From NCBI RefSeq assembly GCF_006159205.1, contig NZ_CP040812.1, positions 558,001 through 622,000 on the forward strand: a DNA stretch of 64,000 nt, given 5' to 3'. This DNA is from Antarcticibacterium flavum. GTDB taxonomy: Bacteria; Bacteroidota; Bacteroidia; Flavobacteriales; Flavobacteriaceae. Within the stretch, counting starts at the first letter, position 1. Every line of letters begins with the position of its first letter. The position numbers and the translations under genes were made by a program. The notes beneath the pieces were generated by a model. It searched no databases, was not told the DNA's origin, and saw only the letters and a list, made by a program, of their open reading frames with translations. Below, piece after piece: positions 27,901 through 35,054 of this stretch.

Positions 27901-29657
27901 ATTCAAAGCAGATGCCTCCAACAGATTTTTTCAGTAAGCAGTTTGAAGGTGATGATGATTCATTGACAGGAGATATAGAAAGTATATTGGGAATGTTCCT
28001 TGCTCAGGGAGCGTATGAAAGTATGTTGAAATGGCATTACAGAAGTCGCCATGATTCTTTAATTAATGTTTCTAATCAAGAATTTTATGAGGGGAAATTA
28101 ATGGTTTTCCCAAATCCGGGAACAAATGAATTTGCAACGGGATTGCAATTTAATTATGTTCCGGAAACAATTTATGAGAGAGGAACTTCACGAACCAATC
28201 CCGGCGAAGCAAGAGTTGTAGCCGCAGCTGTCATGGAACACGCCAGGACAAAACCTAATTTGACTTTAGGTGTGGTGGCATTTTCTACGGCCCAAAGAGA
28301 TTGCATTTTATTAGAACTGGAACGTATGAGAAGAGAAGACCTCAGTTGTGAGGACTTTTTCTCCTCAGATCAACTTGAAGCATTCTTTGTAAAGAACCTG
28401 GAAAATGTTCAGGGGGATGAGCGTGATGTTATCTATATCAGTATTGGCTACGGATTAACTGCAGAAAGAAGGTTAGCTACAAGTTTTGGACCGGTAAATC
28501 GAGAGGGAGGTGAAAGGAGATTGAATGTTCTAATTACAAGAGCAAGGTTAGCCATGGAAGTATTTTCTAATTTTACTGCCGGCGACTTAAACACCTCCAA
28601 TAATTCACCTGTAGGAGTAAAAGCCCTGAAAAGCTTTCTTCAATATGCAGAAAATGGACATCTTGAGAATAGATTTGAAACAGGTAAAGATACGGACTCC
28701 CCTTTCGAGGATCAGGTAATCACAGTAATAAGAAAGATGGGGTATGAAATAGAGCCTCAAGTAGGCTCCGCCGGATTCTTCATTGACATTGCAGTTAAAG
28801 ACCCTGATAAGCCCGGAAAATACATATTGGCAGTAGAATGTGATGGTGCGAGTTACCATAGTTCTGTAAGCGCCCGGGACAGAGACCGATTACGGCAATC
28901 TGTGTTAGAAGGAATGGGTTGGGTTTTCCATCGCATTTGGAGTACAGACTGGTTTAGGACTCAGCAAAAACAAATAGTCCTTCTTAAAGATGCGATTGAA
29001 AATGCCGTTAAAACTTCGCAAGAACATCAAGAAATCCACCCCATTCTGGAAAAAACGAAGAGAGTAGAAGTTGTAATTCAACGTCTTGATAAAGAAGAAG
29101 ATGTTTTAGAAGTTAAGCCATATATCCTGGCCAATGGTCAAATTAAAATAGATACCAGCAGGGAATTATTAGATCTCCCCTATTCCACTATTTCGGGCTT
29201 AATTTTTCAAATCTTGAAGATTGAAGGTCCTTTACATCTTACGGATGCCGCGCGGAGAATTGCTGACGCTTTAGGAAAAGGACGAGTGGGAAATAGAATA
29301 TATGAACATATTTTCATTTCAGCCACCTTAGGGCATGATAGAAAAAGATTCTATATGGAATCTGAGTTTCTTTATGAAGATGAAACCAAAAAAGTAGAGT
29401 TAAGGGACAGAAGTAACTTACACAACTCTCTGAAGAATATTGAAAATGTACCTCCTGAAGAAATTCGGCTGGCGCTTTTGGAAACAATAGAAAAAGCTTT
29501 TTCTATTTCCCAAGAAGAAGCCATATCTGAAGCTTTATCAAAAATGGGGTTTGGTCGTGCCACTCAAAAAGCCAGTAAAGTCGTGAAAACGGAAATAAAA
29601 AAACTGATGAAAATGAGGAAAATTAAAATGGAACAGGAACGATTAATACTATCATAA
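24993..29657 (+). CDS. DUF4011-helicase-Vsr/DUF559-type antiphage protein (Hhe-like)
   Basis: A 1554-residue multidomain protein. In order: DUF4011 N-terminal region; SF1 (Upf1-like) helicase with Walker A GPPGTGKSQT near 320, Walker B DEASQ near 947, GDSKQMPPTDF, WHYRSRHDSL, VQGDERDVIYIS and RLNVLITRAR; a Vsr/DUF559-type nuclease at about 1225-1330 (FIDIAVKDP near 1264, AVECDGASYHSS near 1280); and a DUF3320-like winged helix near 1395-1450. The combination matches the DUF4011-helicase-Vsr protein reported as a stand-alone antiphage system (Hhe, Gao et al. 2020; from memory). It probably unwinds and nicks or cuts foreign nucleic acid. A 76-residue gene follows after 13 bases. Confidence 0.85.
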   Translation: MRDKIAAALEKSRQELLDLGIRGNSLLNFVPRAVSLTVHDALSTEIFTTLIENQKKLSFLPIPKEEKANPAKHTDRLPELFDEEVPRRRTGTPRLQTKLTEDQLDKKLLKINTEAEAYNQEQGIDILYLAIGFLTWYEDKNSDLERNAPLVLIPVALKRIGARERYKLQYTGVDLDTNLILKAKLDTEFQIDLPDFTEETDLPTYFQKVRKAIKKEERWRINENEIHLGFFQFGKFQMYQDLDAKNWPEEKQPADHPIIQSLFGDGFQTLDGVEGDDLIIEDIERELQNLENFHFIADADSSQTEAVIKIKNGKNLVIQGPPGTGKSQTITNIIAESLADNKKILFVSEKMVALEVVKRRLDNCHLGDAVLELHSYKSNKKNVLQELGRTLDLGKPNVSDREIQIKRYKDLKNNLDNYALAVGSPILNSEINFVKAVGLLLEAKHELEGYEAPELSIPDLEKWSKKEFSSAVVLLKNMIAHLEENGPVDRNPFLNAKVESFSPAEKEPLGKLLVELLTVLSEFQKDLAQVVELNVSQPTTVIDVQKLINTIKYTETMPQLLDVEYLSSIWLSQSEEIETILAYGKKTASYVKKYEGILLGAAFEQDMLELRKTYINIGTKWYRFVSPQYNNAKRSFKALLKEPLPSNLEVQEVIDDIIDYQETKKKLNLNGAIGTKLYLDKWKGADSNWKELENIYAWLFHYYTKAKEGEFESMFLSNLDKIESFEKLIEKNKKLEASSTKLQGYFKKLEQLIDYDSQNLLTQDIGELSDLLSRMITRSDDIFSIARFNALSEKMNKKELAGVVALCRSWSFPPNLILTLFSYSWYKSLVNHAYETHDSIKYFDRAGHTKDIRDFRKLDHALAHYSQETLVKNHYESLPHVYSGGEMAIIRREINKKRRHMPIRQLLLQAGNAVQQIKPVFMMSPMSVASFLSPGSIEFDLVIFDEASQVRVVDALIPILRGKQIVVVGDSKQMPPTDFFSKQFEGDDDSLTGDIESILGMFLAQGAYESMLKWHYRSRHDSLINVSNQEFYEGKLMVFPNPGTNEFATGLQFNYVPETIYERGTSRTNPGEARVVAAAVMEHARTKPNLTLGVVAFSTAQRDCILLELERMRREDLSCEDFFSSDQLEAFFVKNLENVQGDERDVIYISIGYGLTAERRLATSFGPVNREGGERRLNVLITRARLAMEVFSNFTAGDLNTSNNSPVGVKALKSFLQYAENGHLENRFETGKDTDSPFEDQVITVIRKMGYEIEPQVGSAGFFIDIAVKDPDKPGKYILAVECDGASYHSSVSARDRDRLRQSVLEGMGWVFHRIWSTDWFRTQQKQIVLLKDAIENAVKTSQEHQEIHPILEKTKRVEVVIQRLDKEEDVLEVKPYILANGQIKIDTSRELLDLPYSTISGLIFQILKIEGPLHLTDAARRIADALGKGRVGNRIYEHIFISATLGHDRKRFYMESEFLYEDETKKVELRDRSNLHNSLKNIENVPPEEIRLALLETIEKAFSISQEEAISEALSKMGFGRATQKASKVVKTEIKKLMKMRKIKMEQERLILS

Positions 29658-29670
29658 AATTTTGTCACTT

Positions 29671-29892
29671 ATGAATGAAGATCAAGCAGATACCATGATA
29701 AGTTTATTAGAATCTATTGATTCCAGGTTGGGAATTATTGAAATTAATACCTCGCCAGTTTATGATGCATCAGATATATGTTCAAGACTGGACGATATTC
29801 TTCAAGCAATCGAAAATAACACGTCCTCGGTCTATAACGCACAGGATATTTGTGAAAAGTTAGATGATATCATTTTAGGTCTAAACCAATAG
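29671..29892 (+). CDS. Small acidic protein with internal repeat, partner of the helicase gene
   Basis: A 73-residue protein from the ATG at 29671; an in-frame TTG 9 bases earlier is less likely. Two near-copies of a unit are visible: VYDASDICSRLDDILQAIEN and VYNAQDICEKLDDIILGLNQ. It begins 13 bases after the helicase-nuclease stop, so it is co-transcribed. I know of no such partner for Hhe. It may be a helical adaptor or oligomerisation factor, or merely a linked small gene. Confidence 0.68.
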   Translation: MNEDQADTMISLLESIDSRLGIIEINTSPVYDASDICSRLDDILQAIENNTSSVYNAQDICEKLDDIILGLNQ

Positions 29893-29975
29893 GAGGATCA
29901 AGTTCTTGAGAGTTTAAAAATGACGCAACAGAATATTATTTAAAATAATGGATCCAGACCGTCATGAACGGAAAT

Positions 29976-30225
29976 TCACCAATCATCATTTGGTTCTCTC
30001 TCCACCGATTTAGTTAAATCATATATAATCAGATTTACTTTCTCGTCTATTGCTCGATAGAGTTTTTTCTTCCCAGCCCAACCTTTAGGAAATTGTTCAA
30101 CGGAAAAACTAGATTCTTGTTTATCAGAATAAATATAATTGGTTTTCCGTAATTATTTTTCGGTGATATTCGTTACTCCAAGAACGATATTTGTATAATA
30201 TTTCAGGATACTCTTTTGGTTTCAT
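29976..30225 (-). pseudogene. Broken gene fragments (DUF2971-like start)
   Basis: Reading minus from the ATG at 30225 gives a start like DUF2971 proteins (MKPKEYPEILYKYRSWSNEY), but a stop falls after 34 residues, near 30121. A second open stretch in another frame (from about 30128 to a TGA at 29976) ends FPKGWAGKKKLYRAIDEKV... It looks like the C-terminal end of an unidentified protein. The pieces may be remnants of two genes fused by deletion. The ATG starts 3 bases from an attC-like element, as for the other cassette genes. Confidence 0.5.
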
Positions 30226-30541
30226 TTAGCTGTGCACAATGTCCCGTATAAAAACAGTGCGAGCTTGTGAGCTTGATTGTCCGCAGGACAATCAAGCGTT
30301 GCAAGTGAGCACGGAATTTCGAATTGGGATAAGATTTGTCGCTTCCGTTGATTTTAACCTTTATCAGCATATGGCCAGATGGCGCATAATCGAAAGGAAT
30401 AGTGTCAGTCACAAACGCTCTTGCAAGTTCAGCTGATTTTAGAATTTTCTTATTGGAAATAAAATTATATACTGATACACAGAAAAGAATAAGTATTATG
30501 AAAAACACGGAAGTTGCAACTCGTTTTGTTGTTCTCTTCAT
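30203..30541 (-). CDS. Small single-helix membrane protein, truncated cassette gene
   Basis: A 112-residue frame whose first 65 or so residues look real: a basic start, one membrane helix (VATSVFFIILILFCVSVYNF) and a short outside part. The remaining residues are a translation of the attC-like element at 30229-30330. The true C-terminus has therefore probably been lost or replaced by cassette joining. It begins about 35 bases from the next attC-like element. The function is unknown. Confidence 0.45.
   Translation of the reverse strand: MKRTTKRVATSVFFIILILFCVSVYNFISNKKILKSAELARAFVTDTIPFDYAPSGHMLIKVKINGSDKSYPNSKFRAHLQRLIVLRTIKLTSSHCFYTGHCAQLNETKRVS
30229..30330 (-). repeat. attC-like structured element 1
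   Basis: It shares CAA(T/C)GTCCCGTATAAAAA with the element at 32351-32488, then (C/T)AGTGCG(A/G)GCTTG and later GCACGGA(A/G)TTTCGA. The central stem GATTGTCC/GGACAATC (30275-30293, loop GCA) matches GATTTTCC/GGAAAATC in the other copy. One pair changes from G-C to T-A, so pairing is conserved. The right end is not sharply defined. Confidence 0.6.
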
Positions 30542-30576
30542 TTAACCTTTTTTGACTTTTTTATTTTTTTGTAATA

Positions 30577-30710
30577 GCTCACAACGTCCCGGTTAACGTA
30601 AGTGCGAGTTGGGGTACGCAATTGGTCTTTTATCTTCTATTTTTAGAGGTACTCAAAAATGCCATTTTTGACTGGTCTGCCGTATTTGTGTTAACCGTTG
30701 TTGCCCACAG
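30577..30710 (-). repeat. attC-like structured element 2
   Basis: Ends ACAACG(TCCC)GGTTAAC and GTTAACCGTTGT pair perfectly apart from a TCCC bulge. The outer GTTGCCCACA borders the reverse transcriptase stop. The interior is an irregular A/T-rich hairpin. It lies between the small membrane gene (start 30541) and the reverse transcriptase (stop 30713). Confidence 0.6.
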
Positions 30711-30712
30711 TT

Positions 30713-32338
30713 TTAGTATGCGCCTCCTCCGCCGCCACCTCCAACAGAAATAACTCTTTTTGCTTCTACCTCTTTTGGCTTTTTAGTAGAATCATCAATT
30801 TCAGTTTTCGGGTTTTTGATCTGAAATGTTTTTACTCTAGCGTTTTCATTGTAGAAATAAACCCCCTTAGTCTTTAAAATTTCGAAATATTTGTTGTCTG
30901 CCACTGGATCAATCATTGGAGATAACCAGCCTTTTTTTATGCTTTCGTATATGAATAACCAATTCTCATCCATTAAATCCTCATTCATTAAGTCATCATC
31001 AAGGTCAGAAATGGAAACTGTACCATTAATTAATCCTCTGCTTTTTAAGTCTAGTCCAATTAGAATGGATATTTTATCGTTTGATGCAAAGATTTTCTCC
31101 GCTACTTTATCTTTAATTTTTAAGTCAAATTCTATACACATCCATAGTGCCCAAGCTATTTCATAGTTATGACCTTTAGGTAAATGTATTTTAATTATTT
31201 TCTTGACAATACTCCTTATTTTTTTCTTAGAAATTCTACTTCTATTTGAAGAAAGTATTTCAGTTACTACTGGCAATGTTCTTGGTTCTGTTATGCCTAT
31301 TTTTAAAATTAAGGATTCATATAAATCCCAATTTTCATCAAATAATGGTAAATATTTTAAAACTTGTATCGTAAAAAGTAAAACCGAATCTTTTGGATTT
31401 TGAGCGGAATGCATAAGAGATAGACTAACGAACCTTTCAATATCTGTTAGTTGGGAATCGGCTCTTTTTCTAAAATTAAATGATCCTAATTCTATAGACC
31501 ATTTACTATCAAAAGCAAATGGAGCTTTAGATATGCTAGTCTTTTCTTCATTTATGTCCAGCTGGTATTCAGTTAAAGTAGATTGTAAAAATTTAAATGC
31601 GTTCTCGGCATCAGAATAGCTGTCGCAGTAAAGAAAATAGTCATCAATAAAGCGAAACGATTTAATCTTTTTTAATTTACTTTGAAGAAGTTCATCTATT
31701 AGAGATGTTATTATTTCTGCTACCACTAAAGAAGTGTCAGGTCCTACAGGAATCCCAATAGTTTGTCCCGAATTTAGATTTCTTAGATCTTTATCAATAG
31801 CATTTCCCAGAAGAGAAAAGTCATTTCTATTTGCTTTTGCAGTTGCTTTCGTGTGTATTAACCACGGTATTGAGTGAGTATAAATTGTTCCATAGAACCT
31901 TGAAACGTCTGTTTTAACTTCATATAAGTTATCAAAAGATTTACCTAATCTTCTTCTTTTAAATTCTCCAAAGCTATGTTGAGGAATTAGTGTTCTAAGT
32001 TTCTGCTTATCAGGCGCAGGAGTACTGGAGGAAATTTGAGACTTTTTAAATATCTCTTCGATTTCAGCCCAATTATCAGCTATTGTTTTACATAGCTTTG
32101 AATGGTGCAAAGGATTAGGAATATTTACTATTCTTCTTGATAATTGTACTTTTGGAATTGAGAAATTACTCCATTTTGATTCCAAAAATCCTAATTTTTG
32201 GCTTCTACTCAACGAACTAAAATACGTATCCCATTCTGCTGTGATTTCGTCTACTTTTTGTGAAAATGTTTTGCTTTCGAATGGAGGAGGGAGTTCTTTA
32301 GGGAGATATCCTTTTTCAAGTAATTCTTTATGAGTCAT
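30713..32338 (-). CDS. Abortive-infection-type reverse transcriptase (UG/Drt3b-like)
   Basis: A 541-residue reverse transcriptase. Visible motifs: DVSRFYGTIYTHS near residue 140, GIPVGPDTS near 195, and the catalytic FRFIDDYFLYCDS (Asp-Asp near 231), followed by NEEKTSI. There is no Cas, intron-maturase or msr/msd signature, and the GIPVGPDTS box is like the Drt3b group of antiviral RTs, though only one RT gene is present. The C-terminal half is helical. The protein ends VISVGGGGGGGAY: seven Gly encoded by mixed codons (GGA GGT GGC GGC GGA GGA GGC), then Ala-Tyr, so the tail is kept at protein level. A C-terminal Tyr could prime synthesis, as Tyr does in AbiK-type enzymes; this is speculative. 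Start and stop lie within 15 bases of attC-like elements. Confidence 0.83.
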   Translation of the reverse strand: MTHKELLEKGYLPKELPPPFESKTFSQKVDEITAEWDTYFSSLSRSQKLGFLESKWSNFSIPKVQLSRRIVNIPNPLHHSKLCKTIADNWAEIEEIFKKSQISSSTPAPDKQKLRTLIPQHSFGEFKRRRLGKSFDNLYEVKTDVSRFYGTIYTHSIPWLIHTKATAKANRNDFSLLGNAIDKDLRNLNSGQTIGIPVGPDTSLVVAEIITSLIDELLQSKLKKIKSFRFIDDYFLYCDSYSDAENAFKFLQSTLTEYQLDINEEKTSISKAPFAFDSKWSIELGSFNFRKRADSQLTDIERFVSLSLMHSAQNPKDSVLLFTIQVLKYLPLFDENWDLYESLILKIGITEPRTLPVVTEILSSNRSRISKKKIRSIVKKIIKIHLPKGHNYEIAWALWMCIEFDLKIKDKVAEKIFASNDKISILIGLDLKSRGLINGTVSISDLDDDLMNEDLMDENWLFIYESIKKGWLSPMIDPVADNKYFEILKTKGVYFYNENARVKTFQIKNPKTEIDDSTKKPKEVEAKRVISVGGGGGGGAY

Positions 32339-32350
32339 TAATTTTCTTTA

Positions 32351-32488
32351 AAATTGTGGGCAACGTCCCGTATAAAAATCAGTGCGGGCTTGCCAGCGAT
32401 GATTTTCCGCAGGAAAATCAGACGCAGCAAACAAGCACGGAGTTTCGATTAAGCACTAAAGATAGCATTGTTTTTATACATTGTGCCT
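32351..32488 (-). repeat. attC-like structured element 3
   Basis: Ends GGCAACG(TCCC)GTATAAAAA and TTTTTATACATTGTGCC pair with a bulge. The inner stem is GATTTTCC/GGAAAATC (32401-32419), with GTGC(GGG)CTTG/CAAGCAC outside it. It is homologous to element 1. It is cut on its right by the IS1182-type element at 32489. Confidence 0.65.
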
Positions 32489-34143
32489 GTTGCACAAGTT
32501 ACTGAAATTAGGTAATTTCATGGAATGCAAGGCAAAAAAGACTATCAGGAAAAACTCTTCACTTCGTTTAGGTTGAGTGACCGAATTCCCAAAGAAAATT
32601 TTTATCGCAGATTAAAGGAAGCCCTTAACCTGGATTTCCTCTATCCGCTTACTCAAAAATTCTACGGCGGGAGCGGACAAAAAAGTATCGACCCCGTGGT
32701 GTATTTCAAGATCTGCCTGGTGGGATATCTTGAGAATATCACTACAGATCGTGGCGTGATGGACCACTGCGCCATGCGACTGGACATCCTTTATTTTTTG
32801 GGATATGATGTCGATGAGGAACTTCCCTGGCACAGCACCATAAGCCGTACCCGTAAACTTTTTCCCGATGATATTTTTGAAGAGGTCTTTACCCGGGTAT
32901 TGAAATTATGCATTGAAGCAGGACTTGTAAGCGGCCATACACAGGCTATAGATTCAGCTCCCGTAAAAGCCAATGCTTCTATGGATAGCCTGGAGCTTAA
33001 AGTCCCGGCAGAAGATCTCGAGGAGCATCTCTCAAAGCTGCGTGTGCAAAGCAGCAGTGACCGAAAGGCCAAAGGGAACAAAGCTCCTAAAGAACAACAA
33101 AGTATAACGGCCAGTAAATCTGAACTACAGGAAATCAAGAGCCGAAACAAAAGATGGAGCGAAGACCAGGATATGAAACCCGGCGCAAAAAACAAAGGCA
33201 GTAAATACACCAGTAACAAAACCCATTACAGCCCTACAGATCCCGATGCGCGGATTAGTGTCAAACCCGGTAAGGCCAGGAAACTGAATTATCTGTGCAA
33301 CATCGCCGTTGATACCAGGACAAATGTGATAACAGATGTACAAGCCTACCACGCAGATAAAAAAGACACTAAATACCTTCAGGACACCGCCGGGAGATTA
33401 AACAGACGTCTTCGCCGGGAAGGCCTCATCTGGGAAAATGTACTGGCAGATGCCGGTTACAGCAGCGGTGAAAATTATGCATATTTCGAAAACAAAGGTC
33501 TCACCACTTACATTCCTCCACACGGAACCTACAAGGGCGGGCCTGAAGGATTCCAATATTTCAAAGAAGGGAATTACTGGCTATGTCCCCATGGGAAAAA
33601 GGTAACTCACCGTAATCAGAAAATGGAAAACGGAAACCTAAAGGATAATTATTTTACTACAAGAGCAGATTGTAAAGGCTGTCCCATAAAAACCGCCTGC
33701 ATCGGGAAAAGCCACGAAAAAAGGATCAACATTACCGCATATCGCGAGGAGTATGACAGGAATATTGAACGAATAAAAAGCAGGCGCGGCCGTTATATGA
33801 AAGGCAAACGCCAAAGCACGGTGGAGCCTGTCTTCGGAACTCTCAAGGAATTTATGGGCCTACGGAAAATAAACACCATCGGAATTCGCCAGGCAAACAA
33901 ATGTATGCACCTGGCCGCCATTGCATATAACCTCAAAAAATATCTGAAATTCACAACAAAACGGGTAAAATCGGGAGCAGGACAGCTTGCTTCGCTTTCG
34001 CCTTTTAAAAACCTCCTCCAGGAGCTTATAAACTTACCTGTAAGACAACTTCATTTGAGTTATTAAGATTCTGAATTGAAGCCTAAAGTTCCTGAAAAAG
34101 GCTTATTTCAAATTGATTTTGCAGAATTAGAGGCTTGTGCAAC
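32489..34143 (+). mobile_element. IS1182-type insertion sequence
   Basis: About 1655 bases bounded by 10-base perfect terminal inverted repeats (GTTGCACAAG at 32489, CTTGTGCAAC ending 34143), with one transposase gene inside. I see no matching target duplication (CCT left, GGT right), so the ends may be slightly different or adjoining DNA was deleted. It separates element 3 from the membrane-protein cassette at 34127-34597. Confidence 0.8.
32525..34066 (+). CDS. IS1182-family DDE transposase
   Basis: A 513-residue transposase with the DUF772-type N-terminus (KENFYRRLKEALNLDFLYPL) and a DDE core: first Asp in GHTQAIDSAPVKA, second in VLADAGYSSGE, and Glu in RQSTVEPVFGTLKEF. A Cys-rich insert (CPHGKKVTHR ... 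CKGCPIKTACIGK) is typical of this family. The reading frame is intact, so the element may be active. It has nearly its full expected length. It is more GC-rich than the AT-rich cassette region around it, consistent with recent arrival. Confidence 0.93.
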   Translation: MQGKKDYQEKLFTSFRLSDRIPKENFYRRLKEALNLDFLYPLTQKFYGGSGQKSIDPVVYFKICLVGYLENITTDRGVMDHCAMRLDILYFLGYDVDEELPWHSTISRTRKLFPDDIFEEVFTRVLKLCIEAGLVSGHTQAIDSAPVKANASMDSLELKVPAEDLEEHLSKLRVQSSSDRKAKGNKAPKEQQSITASKSELQEIKSRNKRWSEDQDMKPGAKNKGSKYTSNKTHYSPTDPDARISVKPGKARKLNYLCNIAVDTRTNVITDVQAYHADKKDTKYLQDTAGRLNRRLRREGLIWENVLADAGYSSGENYAYFENKGLTTYIPPHGTYKGGPEGFQYFKEGNYWLCPHGKKVTHRNQKMENGNLKDNYFTTRADCKGCPIKTACIGKSHEKRINITAYREEYDRNIERIKSRRGRYMKGKRQSTVEPVFGTLKEFMGLRKINTIGIRQANKCMHLAAIAYNLKKYLKFTTKRVKSGAGQLASLSPFKNLLQELINLPVRQLHLSY

Positions 34144-34597
34144 GGTTACCATTGTTGGCAACTGGCTTTTTGCGACCAGAAGTTATTTTTATATCCTTAT
34201 TTAATTCCAGGATTTTAGTCAGGAATGTATTGTTGGTTTTTGGGCTAATATAGATTTCGTCGTATTTATCATACTTTATTATCAAGCCATTTCTTGCAGT
34301 TGCAGGTTTTAATCCTGACCAGAGAGTTTTTCCTTCTATTATTTCTACTATCCGTTCAAGCTTTATTTTTCCACGTACTGGTCCGCTTTTATATTTTAAT
34401 TCCGTTTGTGTAAGTTCGTATTCGGTTCCAAAATTCAACCACATTAAAAACCCGACAACTAATAGCATTAAAATATCCGTCCAAACAAATTCATAGCCGT
34501 TTGAAAATGCTCTAAACACAATAATCCCGCAGAATAATCCACTAAGTCCGAAGCTCAATAGTTGGAAAAATAAATCTTTTCTACTTTTAAATTTCAT
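34127..34597 (-). CDS. Small membrane protein with PH-like domain, cassette gene with altered C-terminus
   Basis: A 156-residue frame with two membrane helices near the start (FQLLSFGLSGLFCGIIVF, VWTDILMLLVVGFLMW). A PH-like/DUF1200-type domain follows (TQTELKYKSGPVRGKI ... ISPKTNNTFLTKILELN). The last dozen residues (PVANNGNRCTSL) are read from attC-like and IS1182 end sequence, with the stop inside the IS. The original C-terminus was therefore changed by the insertion or cassette joining. Upstream, a partial attC-like end (TTGTTGCCAACTCGTTATAT at 34615-34634) sits 15-40 bases from the start. The function is unknown. Confidence 0.65.
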   Translation of the reverse strand: MKFKSRKDLFFQLLSFGLSGLFCGIIVFRAFSNGYEFVWTDILMLLVVGFLMWLNFGTEYELTQTELKYKSGPVRGKIKLERIVEIIEGKTLWSGLKPATARNGLIIKYDKYDEIYISPKTNNTFLTKILELNKDIKITSGRKKPVANNGNRCTSL

Positions 34598-34750
34598 CTT
34601 CGAATATTCTTTAGCTTGTTGCCAACTCGTTATATCAAAAACGAATGTAAGATTTTAAAAGGTATAGCCACAGGATAACAGCAGGAAAAGCGAACTAACT
34701 GGTGAATTTATTACTGAAAAATTTAGAAAGAATTCATAGCTAAATCCCTT

Positions 34751-34829
34751 GTCAATTTAATGTACCTTCTTGTACCTTCAAATGTTACCCCGCATGTATA
34801 GGGGAAAGTAAAATAATGTATTGTGGGAC
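34751..34829 (+). repeat. Right-end att-like repeat 1
   Basis: TGTACCTTCTTGTACCTTC (two arm words at 34761 and 34771) lies 56 bases before a core-like TGTATTG (34817). A near-copy of the core also sits between them (GCATGTATAGGGGAAAG). It is homologous to 37885-37970 and 39903-39985. The rest of 34635-35054 shows only A/T-rich leader sequence for the next gene. Confidence 0.65.
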
Positions 34830-35054
34830 AATTCCACAATGTAAAATTTTGGAATGCAATTGAATTTATAATTGATCCTTTGTACCAGCAAACATAGATC
34901 AAAAAATTTTTATCCGGAATTTCTATTAGATTATAGAAAGAATAATAGACTTAAGAAATCCCTTAGACTCCCTTTCATTTCATTTTGTTAATAGGTAAGT
35001 TGCAAAAGCGGGCTACTCAATCCTAAAGACTACCTTTAATAAATTTCAACTTCC

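Noticed and set aside
30713..32338. Retron or group II intron reverse transcriptase
   Set aside because: No msr/msd-like segment, maturase domain or intron structure is seen near the gene; the motif pattern fits the abortive-infection group better.
32485..34147. Target-site duplication for the IS1182-type element
   Set aside because: The bases next to the inverted repeats do not match on the two sides.
30200..34640. Classical integron array
   Set aside because: No integron integrase is in the window and the site boxes do not match GTTRRRY/RYYYAAC; only the architecture is similar.
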